Assembly: GCF_020882245.1 (NCBI RefSeq)
Contig: NC_083598.1
Span: 62,161,858 to 62,225,857 of the forward strand
Length of the DNA stretch: 64,000 nt
Direction: 5' to 3'
DNA from: Rhopalosiphum padi
Lineage: Eukaryota; Arthropoda; Insecta; Hemiptera; Aphididae
Shown here: piece by piece, positions 47,084 to 59,400 of the stretch
Layout of the letters: each line of letters begins with the position of its first letter
Numbering within the stretch: position 1 is the stretch's first letter
Translations under genes and position numbers: made by a program
Notes under the pieces: generated by a model
Database searches by the model: none
What the model was told of the DNA's origin: nothing
What the model saw: the letters and a program-made list of their open reading frames with translations, nothing else

Positions 47084-49018
47084 ATGGACAAGAAATTCAT
47101 TGAGTTGGATGACAATGTGCTGGATCAAATTCTCAAATCGGAAACCGATTTACGTAATTATTCTCAACAAGTAGAATCTGATTTGAAATATCACGAAAAT
47201 CTCGATGTAGAAAAATATATTAAGTCTGGAGATCAAATAGTGACATTACATAAACATTTGAATCACTGTGAAAATGTATTGGAACACACAGAATCAGTAT
47301 TATATACTTTTCAAGAGGAATTGCAAAATATAACAAATGAAATTACTAGATTACAGCAGAGATCAATATTTATGGCTCAACAACTATGTAATAGACAGTC
47401 TTTTAAAGGGCTCATGCATCAATTTATAGAAGATGTAATTGTATCTGAAACACTCATATCAGCCATAACTACATGTTCAGTGACAGATGAAAAGTTTTCA
47501 ACACATTTGTCTGTACTAAACTACAAAATATTGTTTGTTGATGAACAGAATTTCAAAGATGTAAAATCACAAAACGATGTGAAAGATGTGTATGAAAAAT
47601 TGAAAATTACTGCTACATCAAAAATTAGGCATTTCATTATGGAACAGATAAATAAATTTAAAAAACCTACTACAAATTATCATATACCACAAAACACTTT
47701 ATTTGAATATAAATTTCTGTTTGAGTTCTTGCTAAATCATGATTCAATATCTGCTCAAGAAATATATAATGACTATGTTGATGCTTTGAGTAAAGTTTAT
47801 TTTACTTATTTTAAATCATACTTGAGTTATTTACAGAAGTTACAATTTGAAGAAGCCGCTACAAAGGATGATCTGTTGGCAGTGGAAGATCCAACGTCAC
47901 GTACCCTTTTTCAAAAATCAATTAAAAAAAATACTGTTTTTACTATTGGAAACAGAGCATCTGTACTTAATGAAATTGACAATTCAATTATTATACCACA
48001 TCAAAATAATTTGACCAATTTATCATTTGAGGCCATATTTAGATCAGTCCAGTATGCTCTTGTAGATAATGCTTGTAGAGAATATAAATTTGATTGTGAG
48101 TTTTTTAAAGTAGATCAACCTACTGCCCAGGGACTATTTTCTCAGATTATGGGTAAAACTCTAGGACTTTTAATTAAACATTTAGAACATTTTGTTGAAA
48201 ACTGTTATGATGCATTAGCACTTTTTTTGTGTGGCCAGTTGAGTATGCGTTATCAAGCTCTTTGTCAAAATCGTTTAGTTCCCGTACTGGCTCAGTATTG
48301 GGATACAATTCTTGCAATGATTGGGACTAGATTTCGATTTATACTTAAACGACATATCCAAAGTGTTAAAGATTATGATATTTCCAAGTTTAATAAAGAA
48401 AAGAAGCCGCACTTTATTGTGAGACGATATGCTGAACTTGTATCAGCTATAGTTTCATTCAGTGAAAACAATAAATGTGAACCGGAATTAATTTGTAGCC
48501 TAACCGAAGAAGTTTTAACATTTGTTTTACGTCTTGCCACTATGTTTAAAACCCGTAAAGATCGTTTAATATTTTTGATTAATAATTATGATTTGGTATT
48601 AAGAATATTAATGGAACGTGTTAGAGATAGTACATTTGAAGTGGATAGATTTAAAGAAGAACTTTCAGCAAGAAGTAAAGATTATGTTGATGAAGTACTT
48701 CAAGTATATTTTGGCGGGATGATGAAGTTTGTTACAGATGCAGAGAATGGCCAAGATATTGATTCAGATTCAAGACAATTAGGATTGGCTAAGACATTTA
48801 CATCTACCTGGAAGATGTCTTTAGAAGAAATAAATAAAGAAATATTACCTTCATTTCCTAATCTAACAACAGGTGCTTCTCTATTACAATTAGCATTTTC
48901 ACAGTTAATTGATTATTATCATAAATTTCAAAAAGTTTTATTAGCTCCAAACAAAGCACAGTTACCTAATATACACGTGATAATGATAGAGATTAAGAAG
49001 TATAAAACTAATTATTAG
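47084..49018 (+). CDS. Vps52: VPS52, subunit of the GARP/EARP tethering complexes (intronless)
   Basis: A 644-aa protein in one uninterrupted exon. VPS52 bridges the VPS51-53-54 (GARP) or VPS50 (EARP) subunits and tethers endosome-derived vesicles at the trans-Golgi or recycling endosomes. Family hallmarks in order: N-terminal helical region HCENVLEHTESVLYTFQEEL (about residues 62-81), LCNRQSFKGL, KIRHFIMEQI then FKKPTTNYHIPQ (about 200), ATKDDLLAVEDP (about 265), FEAIFRSVQYALVDNACREY (about 325), MGKTLGLLIKHLE, CYDALALFLC, VRRYAELVSA, RKDRLIFLINNYD (about 495) and the conserved end NIHVIMIEIKKYK. The usual metazoan protein is slightly longer, mostly from a variable N-terminus, so this looks complete. 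AATAAA lies at 49109. Absence of introns contrasts with both spliced neighbours. Confidence 0.95.
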   Translation: MDKKFIELDDNVLDQILKSETDLRNYSQQVESDLKYHENLDVEKYIKSGDQIVTLHKHLNHCENVLEHTESVLYTFQEELQNITNEITRLQQRSIFMAQQLCNRQSFKGLMHQFIEDVIVSETLISAITTCSVTDEKFSTHLSVLNYKILFVDEQNFKDVKSQNDVKDVYEKLKITATSKIRHFIMEQINKFKKPTTNYHIPQNTLFEYKFLFEFLLNHDSISAQEIYNDYVDALSKVYFTYFKSYLSYLQKLQFEEAATKDDLLAVEDPTSRTLFQKSIKKNTVFTIGNRASVLNEIDNSIIIPHQNNLTNLSFEAIFRSVQYALVDNACREYKFDCEFFKVDQPTAQGLFSQIMGKTLGLLIKHLEHFVENCYDALALFLCGQLSMRYQALCQNRLVPVLAQYWDTILAMIGTRFRFILKRHIQSVKDYDISKFNKEKKPHFIVRRYAELVSAIVSFSENNKCEPELICSLTEEVLTFVLRLATMFKTRKDRLIFLINNYDLVLRILMERVRDSTFEVDRFKEELSARSKDYVDEVLQVYFGGMMKFVTDAENGQDIDSDSRQLGLAKTFTSTWKMSLEEINKEILPSFPNLTTGASLLQLAFSQLIDYYHKFQKVLLAPNKAQLPNIHVIMIEIKKYKTNY

Positions 49019-51055
49019 CTTTTATAGTTTCTTAATTGCATAATAATATGTTAAAATTTTTAATATTTTAATATAATTTAATATAATAATATTATAATTT
49101 TTATTTTTAATAAATTGTACATTTTATTTTATTTTTTTATTGTTTTTTATGTTAGTTTGATAATGTATTTTATTATTTTATTTATTATAAAAGATTGTAA
49201 GCTGTATTTATTTTTATTGTATTTTCTCTGATATCATAGTAAAATTGTTGTTATACTTTTTGAATAATTATTTTAATGATTTTAATTTCTAAAACTATTT
49301 AAATCTTATATTAGTTACTGATATTCACCAAATAATTTGTTTATATGGAATATATTAATGTTCATAATAATTACAATGGTTTTTTTTTACTAAAAAATTC
49401 CATGAAGTTTTTTAAAAAGTCTATAGGTATTTAATTTTAAATTGTTATAGATAAAACGATTTCACAACACAAAATGCTTATATTTTTAGAATGCTCATAT
49501 AGTTTTCAAAAAAATTGAAAATAAATGGTGAAATTAATAATTGTTATTAAATTTCAATTTTGAACATTTTGTCATTGATAAGTAATTTTTTAACATTTAT
49601 TTAAAAGATTTTTCAGGTTTGTAACAAATTTGAGTTATTATTTACTTTTGTATTTATAGACTATATTTAATGTCGGAGTCATAGTATAACATACAAATAT
49701 TAATATATTTTTATGTTATAATTGTAAAAGAAAGAGAAAATTGTTATTTTTAAATCATGATATTAATTTCAAAAAGTAGAAAAAGAAATCTTATTGACAA
49801 ATTAAAAAATAACAATATTATATTATTTTATTTAATTAAAAAAGATTTTTTAAGTATTTAAAAAATTACTAAGTGTAAACGATCATTATCAAATTTATAA
49901 TTTTACATCTTACTAAGCTTACTTACCAATGTTACCATATTATTGTTTGAAATTTGAATTTTAAATAGTCTTATTTATGTATTCCATTTTTATAATTACT
50001 AATTAATCCATTCATATTATATAGATCAATTAATAGACATACATTTTGTGTTTATCTCAATAATACACACAATACAGATACATCTAAAATATTAGCACCA
50101 TAATATTATACACTTTAAGACTATCATAAATCGTGATACACACACACATATATATCTGTGGATACACATTAATGTTAATTATCTATATGTGTTTATTTAT
50201 TAAAATAATAGTATAATATTTTTATCTTAAAGTTTTATAACACATAACTTGAATCTAGTATATGAGTCATATATACAAGCAATTGTAGCATATAAAATAA
50301 AAATCAATTCAGCTGAATGAAAATGTACAATATTGTATTTAGTATGTTAGTAAGATCAGAGATGGACACGAAGACAACAGATGATGGCGTTGATGGTTGT
50401 GTACTGCCGTACTGGTGTGAATAATGAAAAATAATTAAAGACAAATTATAAATCACACTGTTTGTTGTCGTATGGTATCATGATTCCAAATCCAAATCCA
50501 AATTTATAATATTCCATCTTTTTCTTCATAATATTATTGTTATTATTCTTATCATCATATCAAATACCTATTTTTTACAACTGTCAATGTGATAACAATT
50601 GTTTACCACCTTAACACATGAATGTGGTAACAATAAAAGTTATTGTATTTACTATTTTGCTAATCTTGATAATGTGATTTCATGTATAAAAATCAGAAGT
50701 TATTCAGATCAGATTCAGAATCAGAATATTCTGATATTGAATTACATCAATTTTGAATATTGAATTTATAGATGAACTACGATTGACGATAGATCTATTT
50801 GCTGTTATCTTGTGAATTTACGTTTAAAATTTAATAATATAACATAAACAATTGAATTGTATTTTTAATTTTAATAATTTTTAAACATTTTTGTATGAAA
50901 ATCAAATCAAGTAATTCTATAATTATTCATCTGTTTATTAAATAATTCTATTTTAGTTTCTGTGAAATAAGTAATAATATTACTTATTCTACTTTTTTAT
51001 TTTATTAAATGTCGTTTTTGAATTGACAAATGATGTACTTTTTCAGTCGATTAAA
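49019..51055. other. VPS52 3' flank and NOSIP 5' region
   Basis: After the polyadenylation signal at 49109 the sequence is strongly AT-rich, with a short CA/TA microsatellite near 50140. No exon was found up to a likely 5' UTR acceptor (TACTTTTTCAG ending 51046), ten bases before the NOSIP start codon at 51056. Confidence 0.45.
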
Positions 51056-52600
51056 ATGACAAGACATGCTAGAAATTGTACAGCAGGCGCTGTTTACACA
51101 TATCATGAAAAACAAAAAGACGCTTCGCAGTCTGGTTATGGAACACAAAATGAACGTGTCGGTAAAGATTCCATTAAGAACTTCGACTGTTGTTCAATGA
51201 CATTACAACCTTGCAGAACTCCAATTGTTTCGTGAGTTTAAATATTAGTGACAATTATTTGCCATAATAATTAAATTGTACTGTAATATTTATGTTTAAT
51301 TTTATTATGTAGCCCTGAAGGTCATCTATTTGATAAAGAAGCTTTATTGCAATACATGATTACCAAAAAAAATGAGTACTGTCGGAAATTGAAGGAGTAC
51401 GAAAAACAGAAACACAAGCAAGAAGAAGAATTAGCTGAATTAGGGAGAGCTGAACAGCAATCCAAAGTCAATGATTTTCTTAAAAGAGAAAGTATGGTGA
51501 AAAGACAAAATGATATTTACAAAATGAAATCTCAGAAACGATCAGAAAAAAATGTATCATCTATTTCAAACATGGTTAATGGTTTGGATAAGCATTTGCC
51601 AAGCTTTTGGGTACCATCGGAAACACCTGATGCTAATAAAGCGCCTATGCAAAAACCAGTAATTATTATAATATTACAATTTAGGTTACCACCAATTAAT
51701 TTTAAATATGAAATACTATGGATTATAAAATTATTACTGAATATTACAGTAGATGCATATTGAGAGATAGCTCATTGATTTTATATGCATTTTACAATTA
51801 AATAGTTAATTATTTCAGGAAATTTTCTTTAATGTAATCCAGTTCAATATTTTGATTGAATACAATTAAATAAGTACTAATATCTTAATCAAAAAATTTT
51901 CATTTGTTGAACATAAAAAAACAAATAAATAATACAATTTTTTTTTAATATTAAAACTTGATTACATTATGCATAATTTATTATTTAAAAATAATAAATT
52001 TAAAAAAATTTTAATAATAATTTTTTCTCTTTTAAACAATATTTTGTAATTATTGGATTTTATTTGCATGTATTCTGTTTTGAAGGATAAAACTATTTAT
52101 TGTCCAATGAGTGGCAAACCATTGAAATTAAAAAACTTTGTGGATGTGAAATGGACACTAGTAAATGATCCTAGTGATAAAAAATCATTGGCAGTTCGTG
52201 AAAATCGTTACATGTGTGCAGTAACTCATGACATATTAAGTAATGCTGTACCTGCAGCCGTTATTCGTACAACGTATAAATCAATCAATATATTTTAGTG
52301 TTCTTTAAATATAAAATTAACTTATTCTTTTGTTGGTTTCTAGTGGTCACGTGATTACTATGGAATGTTTTGAGAAGTTAATTAAAAAAGATTGGCTACA
52401 TCCTTTGAATGGAGAAAAATTAACAGAAAAAGATATTATACCTTTACAAAGGGTAAGGAGTATAATTTATATTATATTAGTATATATTTTTTCTGTATTT
52501 TACTGATTTTTTAAAATTTATTTATTAGGGTGGAACAGGATATGCAACAACAAATGTGAATTTGGAAGGGAAAAATGCTAGACCAGTCTTACAAGCATAA
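51056..52600 (+). CDS. Nosip: NOSIP, nitric oxide synthase-interacting protein homologue (U-box E3 ubiquitin ligase)
   Basis: Five coding exons, 51056-51231, 51313-51658, 52086-52273, 52344-52452 and 52529-52600, join without frame errors to 296 aa, close to the ~300 aa of animal NOSIP. The start MTRHARNCTAGAVYTYHEKQ is almost invariant in the family. The N-terminal U-box-like half follows (FDCCSMTLQPCRTPIVSPEG HLFD across the first intron), then a charged coiled coil (EKQKHKQEEELAELGRAEQQ), LPSFWVPSETP, and the second U-box half with CPMSGKPLKL, RYMCAVTHDILSNAVPAAVI, GHVITMECFEKLI and a terminal GGTGYA...ARPVLQA. Family members are nuclear/cytoplasmic E3 ligases that bind nitric oxide synthase and associate with spliceosomes. 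A polyadenylation signal lies at 52814. All donors are GT and acceptors AG. Confidence 0.97.
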
Positions 52601-53817
52601 AAACAATATGGAATTGAATATTTACAATTTAAAATTATAGTATTGGTTTACTATCTATATTTAAATAATACATTTAAGTTATCAATTGGACATGAATTAA
52701 TGTAATATTATGAACTTTATAATTAAATATACAGTTTTTTTTAACATTTGATTATTTTAGTATACTTTGTTATATTCTGATAAGATTTAATAATAGTATG
52801 TACATAAATACATAATAAATAATAATATAGTTAATGGCATTCATTGTTGTATGTTAAAAAGGGGACGTATTCATGGAATGCTAATTTTGATTATTGATAT
52901 TATATAATAAATATGTAAACAGCAAATGTGTTTCACTGCATATATACATATTAGTTACAAACACACTAATACTATCGTCTATCATCACTATCCAATAACA
53001 CATTTGTATAAGTGGTAGTTTTTAATTTACTATGTTAAAAGTTAAAAAAAGCATGGCAGGTCCAAAGTAATTTTATTATGAAGATTGATTATAACCCTCA
53101 ATGTAATACTGTATACAATAATATAATTGTTTTAATTTTTAATATTTTAAAATTATATATTATAAATTTTAGTTTATAATATTTAATAAATTAATAATAC
53201 TGTATATTATTCAAAATTCTGATATTTTTCAAAGTTAATGTTCGATTGGTAGTAACTCTCTAAGTAGCAATTATATTATATTCATTAATTTAATTGTATA
53301 TAATTCACAAAAATATTTTATTTTTAAAAAGGTATTGCTGTGCTGTACATTATGTGTCGAATGGGTCACTGAAATGGATGTGTTAAATTTGAATTAATGA
53401 TATAATTTTATATGAAAAATGATTCTGAGAAAACAAAAATCTGTTAGCTTGTGTCATAAATGTTGATATAATTATATTAGTATTTAATTATTTTATATTT
53501 TGTATTAATACCATACTATATTATTGTTATTAATTTTTGAGTTAATACTACTTAACTGTAAAATAGGTGTTCCTGGTGTAAAAATAGGTAATATTTTAAA
53601 ATTGATCTACATATTTTGAAAATGTCATTGCGTATAGGTAGTCAAATTTATAACATTTGGGTACGTAAAAGAAAGCTTTGAGTCCCCACAAAAAATGTTT
53701 TTGAATTATAAAAATTAATTAATATTGTTGTTCGTTATTAAAATAATATATAATTTTGTTCAAATTTGAACTTAAAATATTTATTCTATGTAAGAATAAC
53801 TGAGGGGGAATCTTGTT
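52601..53817. other. NOSIP 3' flank and AT-rich gene-free DNA
   Basis: 3' UTR sequence to about 52835, then AT-rich DNA with no exon recognised. Confidence 0.4.
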
Positions 53818-54240
53818 AAGAGGACGTTATAACCACATGTGTTGTCTCTGTCTTACAATTGTAGATCTTAGCAAATTTTCGTTCATCAGAACACATTTTG
53901 TGATGTTAGCTTTAATATTAGAGTAAATTGACCTATTATCAAATTTAAAGGTAAGAATATTATCTAGGCAATGACATATGCTTTTAATGATATTATCATT
54001 TGAAAGTGAGTTATGAATATTTTAAAGTTGTAATATTTTACATAGCTATAACACTTTTATATGTGAATATCAATAAAGATATGACATTTTCTAGATAATA
54101 TTCCTACCTTTAAAATTGATAATAGGTAAATTTACTCTAATATTAAAGCTAATATCACTAAATGTGTTCTACTGAACGAAAATTTGCTATGATCTACATT
54201 AGTAAGACAGAGAAAACACATGCGGGTATAACGTCCTCTT
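53818..54240. mobile_element. Fold-back MITE, family M1, copy 3 (best preserved)
   Basis: Two inverted arms of about 150 bp at roughly 90% identity. Outer ends are AAGAGGACGTTATA and its exact inverse TATAACGTCCTCTT. Arms share TCTGTCTTAC, GAACACATT, TTTAATATTAGAGTAAAT and GAATATTATCTAG. The flanking TTA on the left and TA on the right suggest a TA-containing target. It has no coding capacity. Confidence 0.9.
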
Positions 54241-56165
54241 ACTAACATGTATAAAAAATAAAATTTAAAGAAGTTTCAAATGATTATAAATTACTTAAAT
54301 AGAGGTAAATACTTTGAAAATTGTATCACGAATAGAAAATAATCATATTTGGTGGTAATTTAAAATAGGTAGAAATTACCTTCAAAGTTTTTACTGCTCC
54401 AAAAGATAAAACAAATAATTAAAAAATTAATATTTTATTGCTCCACTCAGAATCTAACAGGTATTATTTTATTCTTCATTTAACAGCATTTATTTCAATT
54501 AAATTTATAAATGATCCATCTTGTCAACATTAAAAATTTAATCTACAATCCGAATAATCAAAATTATATAGTTTTTAAAAAATAGGTTAAAATTTAATAA
54601 ATCTGAAGTGGGGTAAAATTATTTGAAATTTTATCAGATGTTTTTATAAATTGAGTTAAAATAAAATACTAAACCAATTAAGCATTCATATTTTGAGTAG
54701 GTAAGTACCTACTTAACTATATAATTATATAATTATTGTCATTTAGTAGGTAATTGAAAATTAAAAATTATTTTTCTCTTTGTATTTAGTGAATACATTT
54801 TAATGCGTGAAAATTAAAATACGGAAAAATATAATAAATAATAATTAACAAATAATACAATTTATTTAACTAGGTATATTATAATTATATACATATATAT
54901 ATTCATTAATTCACTTGTAAGTTGTAATATACTTATAAAGTCAATTGCATAGGTAGATATAGTTTGTAGTATATTATAGGTACCTACTTATACTGTTTTA
55001 ATAATATCTACCTATCAATAATATTTTAAATAAGCTAAAAGTATTAATTATTATAATATTTTAAGATATCAGTATAGTAATATTTGAATACAGGGATGTC
55101 ATCAATCAATGTCACTCATGCAGTCACGCAGGTAAAAATAATTTCACTCGCCTAAATTATATAAATGATAATCATCTAAACGAACTATATTTTTTTTGTT
55201 TACGGTAAGCTACTTAATACATGCATATATTTATAGTTCTAGGTTAATTTTTTTACATATTATATATTTAATAAGTGGAAAGATTTTATTAACCGTTTTT
55301 TTGAAACAGTGAATGAAAAAGAACTAATAAATATACGTAAAAATGTCAAATATGTAAACAAGGTGTACCTAAGGTAAATAAGTACTTACCTATAGTATTA
55401 CACTTGTCACTTTACGTAATACACGATTCATGTTGGTTTTTTTGAATTCATATTTTGCTGTCAATGAATTTTAATAAAATGATAAGATGTTATGTGGTTT
55501 TATCGTTTCGTCTAGACATTTCTGTAATGACATTTAAGCGCATTAAACCTGCAATAACTCTTTCATATTTTTTTGATTAAGTCAAAATTCATAGTATGTA
55601 TATTGTATACGACAGTAAAGAATTGACATAATATTATATTATTCAGTTACTATAATATAGACATGTAGTGTGGAAGTGGAATTATTAATGTAGGTATCTC
55701 ATACGTATGTATAGTTTATACTTTATACATTGATGAACCTATTGAAACACTGACTTGTGTTCTTTTATTATGTCATGTTAGGTAAGTAAGCATTGAATTT
55801 GATTTGCAATGTTTATGTAAATAATATATTTAAAATAACTATACTTACTGTTATTTGAATTATTGAAGAATTATGTTTATGTAATATATACCCACATAGC
55901 CACATTATGTGTACCTATAATAATACAACTATACGGTTATACGAGTATATATATTTTTTTTATAGATAACCATGGGCTACAATTTACTTATATTATAGCT
56001 ATTAGCTATTGTATACGGTTTTCATAATTTCAGTCGGTATATCGAATTATGTAGTTTGGAAGTGTTGAGAATTTTTAATAATCAAATAGATTGTGATTTG
56101 AGGTAACTGGTAAATAATAAAATGAATGATATCTTTTTAGTGCCACCTGATGAGATGATTGGAGA
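54241..56165. other. AT-rich gene-free DNA
   Basis: No exon or repeat edge was recognised. GTAGGTACCTA-type pentamer/hexamer motifs recur (for example near 54700 and 54980), a common feature of this genome's intergenic DNA. Confidence 0.4.
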
Positions 56166-56431
56166 CAGTGGCGTAGCTAAGGGGGGGGGGGCTAAAGGGA
56201 CTATATCCCCCCCATTGGCCGTATTTTTATATTGTTTTGAAATATTTAAATTTAAATATGGAAATTGTCTTACAAATTTTAGTTATTTTAAATAATATAT
56301 ACGTTAACGGCAAATCAATGTTTGTGTTATCAGTAGTTTTGTATTGTTATTGTTTTTGATTTTCAATAACTCAAGTTAAAAGTATTTAGCCTCCCGGGCT
56401 CCCCCATAAAAAAATCCTGGCTATACCTCTG
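56166..56431. mobile_element. hAT-type MITE with near-perfect 8-bp target duplication
   Basis: The left end CAGTGGCGTAGCTAAGG and right end CCTGGCTATACCTCTG are inverted relatives. Flanks ATTGGAGA (56158-56165) and ATTGGATA (56432-56439) match at 7 of 8. G and C homopolymer tracts lie just inside the ends. It is 266 bp and non-coding. Confidence 0.85.
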
Positions 56432-59400
56432 ATTGGATACGTACATGACGATATATTATTATCTAAACAAAATTAAAACATATTTAAAGTTTGCATGATT
56501 TCTATTTATTTATTAAAAAATAAACAATGCATAAAATATCTCTCTTTTCTCATCTGTCGGTACTTTGTAGGTTTGTGCAACTACATTATTTACTGTGATT
56601 AAAGTGATTACTGATTAGGCACCTTTATGCCGTTATTGTCATATAATAATAATTCTTATAGGTAGCTATAATAATAATTACTTGTAATAATGATAACTAC
56701 ACATATTTACATGAGATGAAAAAAATAATTTTATCACAATATTTTGCCTTGAGTTTTTTTAACAATATTCTGAAAAACATAATATGTATAGGTAATAATT
56801 TACGATAATTAATAATTAATAGATGTATGTGTATTGTATATTAATACGCCTTTTCCTTATTTGTATCTAATTTACTAACTTATTATTATAGTTGTATAGT
56901 CTAATAATTACTAAAATACATTATATTACCTTAGGGCTTAGGTAATACTATATATTACTCTTATTGGTTGATTTGGTTCGTCACCTAAGCTAAGCGGCGG
57001 GACCATTTTCCAGCTTTTTTTTCTTCAAAATATTAGTAAATATAATAATAATAGTACAAAATACAGTATTCTAGTTTCCGTCACGGACTTTTTTGAACTA
57101 GAATCGTGTCTGTTTTTCTCCGAATATTTTTTAAATATTAAAATTATTTATGTTACCAGGTACCCAGCTATGATATTATGACACAAATTATTTGATTTTT
57201 TTATTCTTATATACATGTATAGGTAATAGGTATAATTAGGTCTTAGGTATAGGCAGTTTACCAATTGCGCTCTTATACTATTAATTCTCTTGTTCTTATT
57301 AATAGGCACAATTGTCCATGTCCGATACCCATATATAGGTACCTAAGTATGTATTACTAATTAATTTAGTATAAGATACTCATTATTTCAGGTACTAACG
57401 TTTTTGAAAATATTCCTTTTATATAATTTTAATCGTTACTGCAAAACAATTTTATTGTTATTTCTTACCTCTCAGTGTTATCATTTTTTAGGTTTTAAGT
57501 TATTTATTAAAATATATTTTTATTTTCATATAAAGCAGGATATTATTCGAATTAATTGGTTCTATAAGAATCAAATTTCAGATAAATAGTTTATTAGCCA
57601 TAACTTTAAATACCTACTTATCTCATAAACTGTTCGTTCAAAATTTGATTTTTAGGTATCAAAGTATAGTCCAAAAATATTTCGTTTTATAATAGAAAAT
57701 AAAAACTATACCCGTTGAGAAATATATAAGATTAGAAAAAATAGTTAAAGACTGAAGTATTTTTCTACTATAAAAGTGTACAAATAGGTATCTACACACA
57801 CAAAAAACAGACATCATTGTAAATCAATACATTCATAGCGGAGTTATCTCAACTTGAAATCAAAAATCTCAATAATCAGAATTTGAATGGTAAATGATTA
57901 CTTTATACGGTTTATTATTTAAAATGCAAAACGCAGATTTAATGTACCGTCGTACGGTCTGGTATAGCGTTTGTGACCATGCTTAGTAAGTTTGGTGATG
58001 ATCACCATCACAGGCACCCGCGAGCCGCGACCCACCACAATTTTAACTTAAAAAACAATACGTCTTATATTCGTCTGAAGTATACCTTCCTGCCCCCGTC
58101 GGTATACAATAATAATATTATACCTATTGTGTATACATCGATTGCGACGGTTTTCAGTATTGCAACTCTTATTTTTTTTTTTGACGAAACCTTCGTGGTG
58201 CGTTTAAATTGTATTCGAATACAATTTTTATTATATAATATATTATATTAACTGCCCTTTCCTTTAATATTGTGCTACAGTGTATATAAGTGTATTGTTA
58301 TTTCAGTTATTTGTTATAGCTTTGACGGCTATATTACCTAGACACACTACGACTGCACTTGTGATAATGTATTGTTTTGTTAAACGTTAATTAATAATCA
58401 GTAATGAGTTGAAACAACCATTGTTGTAGAAACACCATTTACATCTACAAAATATGACTGTATATAATAATATATATGGTTGTGTATAGAACGCCGACCA
58501 TTTTTGCAATTAATTTCCGACAATTAATGTTATTTGTTAATAGCGCAGGTTATAATAGTACTGCAGCGGTGTGGGTACTAACATTGTATCCGGCTATAGC
58601 TAGGGCTTCTCGCGGCCGACGTGTTTGCTATAATAAGTAATTACGATACTCACGATACATTATTATATATCATTATATCATTACGGGGACAATTTATATA
58701 GTGCAAGATAAATGTTTTTGTTTTTTTTTCCGACGACGGAACTCGAAATGAGTCCGCACATTGTAGGTAAGTATATATACTTGGAAATTAGCGCTCGTTA
58801 TTTTTCCACCTGACCACCGAACGACAACGTCGAGTCACTTATTACTATAATATAGTATATACCTGCCGTGTTTCATCGGTTGTCGCCATTGCTCGTGATT
58901 CCTTTTTTTCGCTTCACGAGTCCGTCAAAGTAGCACCAAACTATATTAATATAATAATATATATATATATATAGGTACCACCTATATGTCAATATTATGT
59001 ATAGAGTGTTTCAATAATAAAGTTCTGCCGTCTCGTTATATCCACCTGTTTATTAATATACTCATATCTGTTGCTTATCCTACCTAAACATTAAAACTTA
59101 CATAATCGTTTGGATTTCCAATGGAGAACAAATAATTTGATAACACAAATCTTAAAATATTTACATAAATATTAAATTATTTAAACTATATGTAAATATA
59201 ATTTAATTGATCATTAGATACAGATTTGAAATTTTTAATTTGTTTAAATAAACTTTTAAATTATTTTATTTTGGGTTTAAGTGAAATATCAAATGGTATA
59301 AATTGTGAAAAAAAATCGAAGCTGTGGAATAAATTAACAGTTTTTCAATTGCTATACTTTTCGAACAAATTAATTAGGAATAAATTTATCGATGGTCGAT

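Noticed and set aside
53100..53300. Search for prokaryote-type systems (CRISPR, operons, phage)
   Set aside because: The window is eukaryotic nuclear DNA; no direct-repeat/spacer arrays or operon-like coding are present anywhere in it.
57973..58251. 92-codon plus-strand frame beginning MTMLSKFGDDHHHRHP
   Set aside because: His- and Asn-rich low complexity, no domain, no splice context; compatible with chance in a less AT-rich patch.
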